From Pseudomonadota bacterium (GTDB lineage Bacteria > Desulfobacterota > BSN033 > WVXP01 > G020346125), in the NCBI GenBank assembly GCA_030672465.1, contig DAOVGJ010000161.1, forward strand, positions 1 to 19,595: a stretch of DNA of 19,595 bases. The letters are read 5' to 3'. Under the pieces are notes generated by a model. That model did no database searches. It worked only from the letters and a program-made list of their open reading frames with translations, and was not told where the DNA came from. This document shows positions 6,402 through 12,671 of this stretch, in pieces. The first letter of the stretch is position 1. Every line of letters starts with the position of its first letter. The position numbers and the translations under genes were made by a program.

Positions 6402-7181
6402 ATGATGGATTATACCATGCAGGAATTGATGGTGGTGGCTGGCTCCCGTGAAATCCGGGACGATGATGTCGTATTTGTGGGCATGAGACTCCCGCTTTTG
6501 GCCTTTCAGTTGGCAAAGGATACCCACGCCCCTCACGCCATTGGGATCTTCGAGAACGGGATTTTAAGGGATGTGCCGGCCGGCGATGCCCTCTACACCA
6601 TGGGCGATACGCCCAATATTGAGGGGGCAATCTGGACTACCTCGATGATGGATATCATGTCGCTCCTCCAAAATGGAAGGGTGAGTTTAGGGTTTATCGG
6701 GGGGGCGGAAGTGGACCGGTTTGGAAACCTCAACACGACCTATATCGGGGGCAGGGAAAATGTGAGGGTTCGACTTCCCGGAAGTGGTGGGGGAAGTGAT
6801 ATCGCCTCCCTCTCCAAACGACTCGTCATCATCATGAACCATGAAAAACGCCGATTCTTGAGGCGGGTGAGTTATATCACCTCCCCCGGTTTTGGAAATG
6901 GGGGGAATTGGAGGCAAAGAGTTGGGTTAAGAGGCCGAGGGCCCTGTGCCGTCATCACGAACAAAGGGATACTCAGGTTCGATCTCCACACGAAAGAGAT
7001 GGTCCTCGATTCAGTTCACCCTGGAGTCACCGTGGAAGAGATTCTCGAAAATACCGGTTGGCATTTGAGATTGGCATCGAATATTCAAGAGACGAAGCCC
7101 CCGACTAAAACAGAGCTTCGGATCATAAGAAAATATGACCCTCGCGGTTTTTGGACGCAGGGCAAGAGAACCTTTCGATAA
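6402..7181 (+). CDS. GctB-like CoA-transferase subunit beta (glutaconate CoA-transferase family I)
   Basis: About 259 residues. The alignment I recall with Acidaminococcus GctB is strong through the middle: GIFENGILRDVP carries the probable catalytic glutamate, Glu51, at the place of Glu54 in GctB. It is followed by FIGGAEVDRFGNLNTTYIG, a PGSGGGSDIASLSK loop, MNHEKRRFLRRVSYITSPGF and GPCAVITNKGILRFD. This subunit forms the glutamyl-CoA intermediate and works with the preceding alpha subunit. ATG 6402 is preferred. A TTG immediately upstream and a second ATG at 6405 are alternatives, and the ribosome-binding site is poor (a G-rich stretch only). The physiological acid is unknown, but anaerobic glutamate/glutaconate or aromatic-acid metabolism is typical for the family. 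Confidence 0.85.
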   Translation: MMDYTMQELMVVAGSREIRDDDVVFVGMRLPLLAFQLAKDTHAPHAIGIFENGILRDVPAGDALYTMGDTPNIEGAIWTTSMMDIMSLLQNGRVSLGFIGGAEVDRFGNLNTTYIGGRENVRVRLPGSGGGSDIASLSKRLVIIMNHEKRRFLRRVSYITSPGFGNGGNWRQRVGLRGRGPCAVITNKGILRFDLHTKEMVLDSVHPGVTVEEILENTGWHLRLASNIQETKPPTKTELRIIRKYDPRGFWTQGKRTFR

Positions 7182-7183
7182 TA

Positions 7184-7234
7184 TTCCTGCTCACCCTTTC
7201 TGGATACCCTACTTCTCCAGCAAACTATGTACAA
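7184..7234 (+). repeat. 51-bp dispersed direct repeat, copy 2
   Basis: This is the second copy of the element at 5201-5251, in the same orientation, starting two bases after the GctB-like stop. The shared frame stays open to a stop near 7343-7345. The two copies bracket the CoA-transferase pair. Confidence 0.75.
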
Positions 7235-7276
7235 CGGTGTCTTCCAGAAACGCAAGAAACCCAAGACAGAATGTTA

Positions 7277-7305
7277 TTGAATCTTTTCGGGTTTGAGTAT
7301 AAAAT
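7277..7305 (+). promoter_or_regulatory. Putative promoter upstream of tRNA-Arg
   Basis: TTGAAT (7277-7282) is followed by a 17-base spacer and TAAAAT (7300-7305), each matching consensus at 5 of 6 positions. Read two bases earlier, the -10 is TATAAA with a 15-base spacer. The tRNA begins 88 bases downstream, with a palindrome between. A second weak -10 (TATATC at 7379-7384) lies closer to the tRNA but has no good -35. Confidence 0.45.
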
Positions 7306-7320
7306 AGTTACGTCGATAAA

Positions 7321-7342
7321 GGAGATTGGGGCCCCGATCTCC
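7321..7342. promoter_or_regulatory. 22-bp near-perfect palindrome (possible operator or hairpin)
   Basis: GGAGATTGGGG is followed directly by CCCCGATCTCC, two 11-base arms with one T-G wobble and no spacer. It sits about 16 bases after the predicted -10 box and 50 bases before the tRNA. No T-run follows, so a terminator is unlikely. A protein-binding operator or an RNA hairpin in the tRNA leader would both fit. Confidence 0.4.
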
Positions 7343-7392
7343 TGAGACCTCGGCAGTTTTTCCATAAAAAGGGCTTCCTATATCGAAAAAGA

Positions 7393-7466
7393 GGGCGATT
7401 AGCTCAGGTGGATAGAGCACAAGCCTCCGGAGCTTGGGGTCGGGGGTTCGAGTCCCCCATCGCCCT
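7393..7466 (+). tRNA. tRNA-Arg, anticodon CCG
   Basis: A full cloverleaf can be drawn. The acceptor stem is GGGCGAT with ATCGCCC. The D stem is GCTC/GAGC, with a GG-A run in the loop as expected for the Arg A20 element. The anticodon stem is CAAGC/GCTTG with loop CTCCGGA, giving anticodon CCG for codon CGG. The variable region is short, and the T arm is GGGGG-TTCGAGT-CCCCC. CCA is not encoded (CCT follows). The discriminator base is T, unusual for Arg, and the flanking AG/TC would extend the acceptor helix by two pairs. Confidence 0.93.
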
Positions 7467-7623
7467 CCTCGAAAATTCCCTCATGTGCCAACCATAGAAA
7501 CGTACCTCTGTTTTCTCGAAAAGATTGAAAGTCACGTTCGGTATCCGCGGTGAAGAGGTTCGTCTCACTGCGGACGACTTCCCGCTTGCCCGAGGGGTCA
7601 GCGTCTTTTGCGCAGGAGTGATA

Positions 7624-8256
7624 ATGAAGGAAGAAAGGGTTTATTTCGAGGCACCGGGGGCCAGGATTGAGGGTTTCCTCTCCCTGGATAAAGGACCTCC
7701 CAAAGGGTCGATTATCATCTGCCACCCCCACCCCCTTTTCGGCGGCAACATGGATAATAACGTGGTGACCGCCATTGCCCGGATAGCCGCAATGTGGGAT
7801 TTTACCAGCCTGCGCTTCAATTTCAGGGGAGTCGGAGAAAGTACCGGCACATTTGGAGAAGGGGTCTCAGAACAAAGAGATGTAAAGGGGGCCATCGACT
7901 ACTTGGAGGAGACGAGAAAGCCCCCCGTGATTCTACTCGCAGGGTATTCCTTTGGTGCCATTGCCTGTCTCCCCGTTGGGGCAGATGACGAGCGGGTAGG
8001 GGGCCTCATTGGGGTGGCCCCTCCGCTGGAGATGTTCGATTTTGGGTTCTTGAGGAATTGCCCAAAGCCGAAGCTCTTTGTCTGCGGCGACCGCGATACC
8101 ATCTGCCCGCCTTTGAAAATGGAGGAGTTCTTTGGAACCCTTTCGGAGCCCAAGTGGCTTCGGATTTTGCCCGGCATCGACCATTTTTACTACGATAGGA
8201 GAGGCCTGCTCGAAGGGGCGGTAGGGGACTTCTTGGAGCGGATGGCTCAACCGTAG
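7624..8256 (+). CDS. Alpha/beta hydrolase (COG2945-type small serine hydrolase)
   Basis: 210 residues from ATG 7624, which has AGGAG seven bases upstream. The family signature HPHPLFGGNMDNNVV lies near residues 35-49 and carries the oxyanion-side HPHP. RFNFRGVGES follows. The nucleophile is Ser109 in GYSFGA, the acid is probably Asp158 in GDRDTICP and the catalytic histidine is His187 in GIDHFYYD. This is a short, cytoplasmic alpha/beta hydrolase with no signal peptide. The substrate is unknown. A longer frame from 7525 exists but its extra residues look unlike the family. The gene ends by overlapping the convergent LPS-kinase gene by ten bases. Confidence 0.85.
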   Translation: MKEERVYFEAPGARIEGFLSLDKGPPKGSIIICHPHPLFGGNMDNNVVTAIARIAAMWDFTSLRFNFRGVGESTGTFGEGVSEQRDVKGAIDYLEETRKPPVILLAGYSFGAIACLPVGADDERVGGLIGVAPPLEMFDFGFLRNCPKPKLFVCGDRDTICPPLKMEEFFGTLSEPKWLRILPGIDHFYYDRRGLLEGAVGDFLERMAQP

Positions 8257-9131
8257 AGAAGGCGTTCAATGACCCAGCCTAATCTGTATATCCTCCTGCG
8301 GCGTGGGTATTTTCTGAGATATCTCCTGACGAAAGCTTTCCTCTCTTGATCTCCCTGCAGATAAGACCTGAGGAATCGGAGCCGATCAGTTCGGGTAATC
8401 CAGAGGCCTTTGGCGCGCCACTTCTCCACCGATCGGTCCAAGCGCAAGAGGTTGGCGAACCATTTGTTGGACGCGAGGGGATGGATGATCAGGGACCGGT
8501 CGAAATCGATGATGTGAAGGGATCCCAACGCTCCTTCTCCAATCTCCACGATGAAATTCTTGAGGTGGAGATCGGAGTGGTAGATTCCCACCTCGTGCAT
8601 TTCCCTCACCAGTCTGCCCGCTTGGCGGATGAGCTCCCTTTTTTCGCCCAGATGTTTTTGACCCCCCGCCTTCCCCCATCGGGTGAAGTATTGAATGAGA
8701 TCAACGGAATTGGGAATTTCCTTGGAGACGAGATCCCCTTTATAGAAGGGCCAGAAGGCCCACCTCTTTATGGCAGCCAGGATCTCCATCGTGGGCAATC
8801 CGGCTCTCCTCGCCATTTCGGTAACGACCAGTTCCCGAAATGGGCGAGAGCCCACCAGGAAGAGGTCCTTGGTCAGTGCTCGAAAGATCCCTCCGTGTTC
8901 ATAATGTCGGATCACCATCCTTTCGGAGCCCTTTTCGTCCATGGGGAGGGAGACGAGCGGGCCCCTTCCCTCCATGAATTGAGCCTTATCCATTTGCCGG
9001 TGGAAAAGGGCTTCCGGGTTATGGATTTCCCTTTCCATCAGTCGATCTTTATAGAGGTCCCTGATGACCAGCTCCGCCTTCCCCATTTTGATCAGGGAGA
9101 AGCCATGAGGTAACGGCGAGGTTGAATTCAT
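8247..9131 (-). CDS. Lipopolysaccharide kinase (Kdo/WaaP family; KdkA-like)
   Basis: 294 residues from the ATG at 9131 (reverse strand). It has a protein-kinase-like fold: catalytic loop HSDLHLKNFIV (Asp187, Asn192) and a DFG-equivalent DFD at 209-211, typical of the Kdo kinase/WaaP family. Upstream, RHYEHGGIFRAL and RPFRELVVTEMARRAGLPT match the glycine-rich and helix-C regions. The family phosphorylates Kdo or inner-core heptose of LPS. ATG 9131 (protein beginning MNSTSPLPHG) is preferred over the frame's extension to 9254, because a promoter candidate lies in between and the extra residues look non-coding. AAGGA is about ten bases upstream. It lies on the opposite strand to the LPS genes at 1-4752, but its job fits them. 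Confidence 0.83.
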   Translation of the reverse strand: MNSTSPLPHGFSLIKMGKAELVIRDLYKDRLMEREIHNPEALFHRQMDKAQFMEGRGPLVSLPMDEKGSERMVIRHYEHGGIFRALTKDLFLVGSRPFRELVVTEMARRAGLPTMEILAAIKRWAFWPFYKGDLVSKEIPNSVDLIQYFTRWGKAGGQKHLGEKRELIRQAGRLVREMHEVGIYHSDLHLKNFIVEIGEGALGSLHIIDFDRSLIIHPLASNKWFANLLRLDRSVEKWRAKGLWITRTDRLRFLRSYLQGDQERKAFVRRYLRKYPRRRRIYRLGWVIERLLYG

Positions 9132-9180
9132 TGGCGACCAATCCTTATGCTCTTTCAATAATTTTGTCCAGACGGATAAG

Positions 9181-9209
9181 ACGGTAATGAATCGGGCTTT
9201 TCTTGTCAA
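9181..9209 (-). promoter_or_regulatory. Putative promoter of the LPS-kinase gene
   Basis: On the reverse strand TTGACA (9209-9204) is followed by a 17-base spacer and TACCGT (9186-9181). The start codon is about 50 bases downstream. Together with the gatB promoter it forms a divergent promoter region. Confidence 0.45.
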
Positions 9210-9267
9210 GGAATGGTTTTCGTGATGCGACCATGGAAAGGCTGACAATGCCAATGGGGCAAATGGT

Positions 9268-9295
9268 TTGACAAATAGAGATGCTTTGATATAGA
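9268..9295 (+). promoter_or_regulatory. Putative promoter of the gatB-mtnA run
   Basis: TTGACA at 9268-9273, a 16-base spacer and TATAGA at 9290-9295 (4 of 6). The gatB ATG is 39 bases further. The region is visibly more A+T rich than the flanking genes, as expected for a promoter. Confidence 0.5.
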
Positions 9296-9333
9296 TTGAT
9301 TAGGTTTATTTTTGCCTATAGAAGGGTTCCGGC

Positions 9334-10776
9334 ATGGATTATGAAGCAATTATCGGTTTGGAGGTTCACGCTCACCTGTTGACTCGGTCGAAAATTTTCT
9401 GTGGTTGCTCGACCGCTTTTGGGGGGGAGCCCAATACGCAAACCTGTCCCGTTTGTACGGGACAACCAGGTTCCCTTCCGGTACTCAATGTGAAGGCAGT
9501 AGAATTCGCCATGAAAATGGCCCTGGCATGCCATTGCACAATCTCCCCCTTTTGCCTCTTTGCCCGGAAGAACTATTTTTATCCAGACCTTCCCAAGGGC
9601 TACCAGATCTCCCAATACGAATACCCCCTTGCCAAGGATGGGTTTGTGGAGCTTCCCGCCGACGGCGGGGAAAAGCGGATTGGGATCATACGGATCCATA
9701 TGGAGGAGGACGCGGGGAAGTTGGTGCACGAGGGGGCCTTCGAATCGTCGGCCTCGAGCTTGGTGGATTTCAACCGGACGGGAGTTCCCTTAATCGAGAT
9801 CGTGAGCGATCCCGATATTCGAAGCCCTGAGGAAGCTGGCCTGTACTTGAGGAGCTTGAGGGATATCCTGCGCTATCTTGAGATCTGTGACGGCGATATG
9901 GAGAAGGGATCATTTCGGTGTGATGCTAACGTATCGGTTCGTCCCCAAGGCCAGAGGGATTTTGGGACCAGGACCGAGCTGAAGAACATGAACTCCTTCC
10001 GCCATGTGGAGAAGGCCCTGGAATATGAGATTAAAAGGCAGATCGCGCTGTTGGAAGCGGGGGAAGAAGTCGTCCAGGAAACCAGGCTGTGGGATGAAGA
10101 TCAGGGGAGGACCCTCTCCATGAGGGGGAAAGAGGAGGCCCATGATTATCGGTATTTCCCCGATCCCGATCTGGTTCCGTTGGAAGTTTCCGAGGCCTGG
10201 ATCGAGGATACTCGAGGAACCCTTCCGGAGTTGCCCGCGGAGAAGAGGGAACGGTTTGTCAACCAGTACGGGATTCCGGAGTACGACGCCGGGGTATTGA
10301 CGGCTTCCCATTCCCTGGCCGATTACTATGAGGAGTGTGTAAGGCTCTTTGGGGAGGCCAAGATGGTGAGCAATTGGATCATGGGGGATTTGCTGCGGGA
10401 ACTGAAAAAGGACGATCGGGAGATCGAGGAATGCCCCGTTCCCCCCAAAAATCTGGCCTCCATGTTGAAAATGATCAAGGACGGGGTTATCAGCGGAAAG
10501 ATCGCCAAAACGGTCTTCGAGGAGATGTACCGGAGTGGGGAGGACCCCGAGAAGATCGTCCACGAGAAGGGGCTGATTCAGCTTACCGATGTTGATGAGA
10601 TCCAACGGATAATCCGAGGGGTTTTGGAGAAGAACCCGAAATTAGTGGAGGATTATCAGAAGGGGAAGGAGCAGGTCTTGGGCTTCTTCGTCGGACAGGT
10701 GATGAAGGCGACAAGGGGAAAGGCAAATCCGAAACTGGTAAATGAGCTTCTGAGGAAAAGCCTATCCAAGGGGTAA
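9334..10776 (+). CDS. gatB: Aspartyl/glutamyl-tRNA amidotransferase subunit B (GatB)
   Basis: This 480-aa protein is full length. The N-terminus is DYEAIIGLEVHAHLLT. A zinc-binding set Cys23-x-Cys25 and Cys38-x2-Cys41 (TCPVC) follows, then RKNYFYPDLPKGYQISQY, RIHMEEDAGK, SLVDFNRTGVPLIEIVS and DANVSVRP. A C-terminal YqeY-like helical domain ends with GFFVGQVMKATRGKANP. GatB is the kinase/transamidase partner in GatCAB, which converts Glu-tRNA(Gln) and/or Asp-tRNA(Asn) to the amides using ATP and ammonia from GatA. gatC and gatA are not in the window, so the operon is split or lies elsewhere. gatB heads a + strand run through mtnA and is preceded by a candidate promoter. Confidence 0.97.
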   Translation: MDYEAIIGLEVHAHLLTRSKIFCGCSTAFGGEPNTQTCPVCTGQPGSLPVLNVKAVEFAMKMALACHCTISPFCLFARKNYFYPDLPKGYQISQYEYPLAKDGFVELPADGGEKRIGIIRIHMEEDAGKLVHEGAFESSASSLVDFNRTGVPLIEIVSDPDIRSPEEAGLYLRSLRDILRYLEICDGDMEKGSFRCDANVSVRPQGQRDFGTRTELKNMNSFRHVEKALEYEIKRQIALLEAGEEVVQETRLWDEDQGRTLSMRGKEEAHDYRYFPDPDLVPLEVSEAWIEDTRGTLPELPAEKRERFVNQYGIPEYDAGVLTASHSLADYYEECVRLFGEAKMVSNWIMGDLLRELKKDDREIEECPVPPKNLASMLKMIKDGVISGKIAKTVFEEMYRSGEDPEKIVHEKGLIQLTDVDEIQRIIRGVLEKNPKLVEDYQKGKEQVLGFFVGQVMKATRGKANPKLVNELLRKSLSKG

Positions 10777-10803
10777 TGACCTATCCGTTTTCAGGATTTT
10801 CCC

Positions 10804-11841
10804 ATGAAATATGAGACGGTCACATGGAGAAATGACAAGGTCGTAATGCTGGACCAGAGGAGGCTACCGACGGAAGAGGCGTATGTGGAGTGTGATGGTC
10901 CCGCGCAAGTGGCCGAGGCCATCAGAAATATGACCATTCGGGGAGCCCCGGCCATCGGCGTAGCGGCTGCCATGGGAATTGCCTTGGGGGCGATGAGGCT
11001 TCGGGTCAAAAGCAAGGGCCGATTCAGGGAGGAATTCGAGGGAATCTGCCGCATGATGATGGAGACCCGCCCGACCGCGGTCAACCTCTCCTGGGCTGTT
11101 CAGAGGATGAAAGACGTTCTGAGCGGGTACGGAGAAGAGGGTTTGGATGGATTACGGCGCGCTCTGAAATCGGAGGCTATGGCCATAAGAGAAGCGGATA
11201 TCGAGGTCAATCGTCAAATGGGTCAAAATGGGAAGCGATATATCCAAAACGGAAGCGCTATTTTGACCCATTGTAATGCCGGAGCCTTGGCTACGGCGGG
11301 TTATGGGACCGCCCTGGGTGTTATAAGGGCCGCCCATGAAGAGGGGAAAGACCTGGAGGTATATGTATGCGAGACCCGACCTCAATTTCAGGGAGCCCGG
11401 TTGACAGCATGGGAACTAGATAGAGATGGGATTCTCGTAACCCTTATCACCGATAGTATGTCGGGGTACCTGATGAGCAAGGGATTAATCCATCTGGTGA
11501 TTGTGGGAGCAGACCGCATATCTGCTAATGGCGACGTTGCCAATAAAATCGGAACCTATTCCTTAGCCGTTCTCGCCAAGGCCCACGGGATTCCCTTCTA
11601 CGTTGCCGCCCCCCTTTCCACCTTTGACCTCTCCCTGGGCACGGGCGATGAGATTCCCATCGAGGAACGCGACACCAGGGAGGTGACCCATCCCTTTGGG
11701 AGGAAGATCGCGCCGGAGGGGGTAAGGGTTTGGAATCCCGCCTTCGATGTAACCCCCCATGAGTACGTTACAGCCATCATTACCGAACGGGGGGTTGCAC
11801 AAGAGCCCTTTGCGACGAGCCTCAGGGGCCTCTTTTCCTAG
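10804..11841 (+). CDS. mtnA: S-methyl-5-thioribose-1-phosphate isomerase (MtnA)
   Basis: A 345-aa protein of the eIF2B-related isomerase family. It has RGAPAIGVAAAMG near residues 46-58, LTHCNAGALATAGYGTALG with catalytic Cys157, and GADRISANGDVANKIGTY with catalytic Asp237, corresponding to Cys160 and Asp240 of Bacillus MtnA. It interconverts methylthioribose-1-phosphate and methylthioribulose-1-phosphate in methionine salvage. In some bacteria it also handles 5-deoxyribose-1-phosphate or feeds MTA shunts. It begins 27 bases after gatB, and its stop overlaps the next start by one base (TAGTG). No other methionine salvage genes (mtnB, mtnC, mtnD) are visible, although an aminotransferase and a SAM-consuming enzyme are close by. 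Confidence 0.95.
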   Translation: MKYETVTWRNDKVVMLDQRRLPTEEAYVECDGPAQVAEAIRNMTIRGAPAIGVAAAMGIALGAMRLRVKSKGRFREEFEGICRMMMETRPTAVNLSWAVQRMKDVLSGYGEEGLDGLRRALKSEAMAIREADIEVNRQMGQNGKRYIQNGSAILTHCNAGALATAGYGTALGVIRAAHEEGKDLEVYVCETRPQFQGARLTAWELDRDGILVTLITDSMSGYLMSKGLIHLVIVGADRISANGDVANKIGTYSLAVLAKAHGIPFYVAAPLSTFDLSLGTGDEIPIEERDTREVTHPFGRKIAPEGVRVWNPAFDVTPHEYVTAIITERGVAQEPFATSLRGLFS

Positions 11842-12641
11842 TGGGGGCCAGCTTGGAAAGAATCATTACCCTGATGACCGACTTCGGCACAAAGGATGGT
11901 TATGTGGGGGCGATGAAAGGGGTGATATTGGGGATCAATCCCCAATGCACTTTGGTGGATATCACCCATGAAATACCACCCCAGGGGGTATTTGAAGGAG
12001 CCTTCGTTTTGGGGAATGCCTATCGCTCTTTTCCCCCGGGATCTATTCATCTGGCCGTCGTTGATCCAGAGGTGGGGACTCAACGGGAGGCCCTCGTGGT
12101 GGAGACGGAGGGTTACTATTTAGTCGGCCCAGATAATGGGCTATTCACCTGGATCTACCGAGGGGAAGAGATTAAGCAGGTCGTGGGCATCCGCAACCGC
12201 GATTTTTTCCCGAAACCCATCAGCCAAACCTTTCACGGGCGGGATATCTTCGCACCCGTCGCTGCCCATCTCTCGCTTGGACGGGAGCCTGAAAAATTCG
12301 GGGTGAGACTCGATCGATGGTCTGAGATAGATGTCCCGGAGCCGATGGTCACGGATAAAGGGTTCATGGGGGAGGTAATCCACATCGATCGGTTCGGTAA
12401 CTTGATTACCAATGTACCGCGCCGCCTCCTTGAACCCTTGACTGGCCAAGGTTCCCTTCAAATCCACATAAAGGGTAGACGGATATCGGGCCTCAAGACC
12501 GCCTATGCCGAGGCAAGAGAGGGAGAGTTAATGGCCATCTTCGACAGCTTTGACCTATTGGAAATTTCCGTCATGGGGGATAGTGCCAGAGAGGCATTGA
12601 GGGCGGCCAAGGGGGACAGGGTCGAGCTGTTTTCGCCATGA
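11841..12641 (+). CDS. S-adenosyl-L-methionine hydroxide adenosyltransferase (DUF62/SAM hydrolase family)
   Basis: 266 residues with TDFGTKDGYVGAMKG at the start, VVDPEVGTQRE, FHGRDIFAP and a C-terminal barrel with IDRFGNLITN. The Asp-Arg-His set known for the hydroxide-using branch is present (Asp75, Arg82, His132), so this is predicted to cleave SAM with water to adenosine and methionine, not to be a fluorinase or chlorinase. The start is GTG 11841, sharing one base with the mtnA stop. The ribosome-binding site is weak, consistent with coupled translation. The Gly usual in DPGVGT is Glu here. The physiological role of this family remains unclear. Its position directly behind mtnA suggests a shared role in SAM and methionine by-product handling. 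Confidence 0.9.
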   Translation: MGASLERIITLMTDFGTKDGYVGAMKGVILGINPQCTLVDITHEIPPQGVFEGAFVLGNAYRSFPPGSIHLAVVDPEVGTQREALVVETEGYYLVGPDNGLFTWIYRGEEIKQVVGIRNRDFFPKPISQTFHGRDIFAPVAAHLSLGREPEKFGVRLDRWSEIDVPEPMVTDKGFMGEVIHIDRFGNLITNVPRRLLEPLTGQGSLQIHIKGRRISGLKTAYAEAREGELMAIFDSFDLLEISVMGDSAREALRAAKGDRVELFSP

Positions 12642-12671
12642 GGGGTTACGTGAAAAGGGGAAGGTAACCAA

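Noticed and set aside
7525..7623. N-terminal extension of the alpha/beta hydrolase from 7525
   Set aside because: ATG 7624 has a good AGGAG site and begins at the usual family start; the 33 extra residues look unrelated to the family.
8346..9113. A 255-codon open frame on the + strand opposite the LPS kinase
   Set aside because: It mirrors the kinase gene, whose catalytic loop and DFD motif are clear; the + frame has no family features.
9421..9427. Run of seven G inside gatB as a phase-variation switch
   Set aside because: gatB is expected to be essential, and the frame is intact across the run (GGG GGG GAG); slippage control here is unlikely.
9910..10605. A 231-codon open frame on the - strand inside gatB
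   Set aside because: It is fully antisense to an unmistakable gatB; the open frame follows from gatB codon bias.
10777..10803. SAM-sensing riboswitch before mtnA
   Set aside because: Only 27 bases separate gatB from mtnA, too little for an aptamer; no such fold was seen in the gatB leader either.
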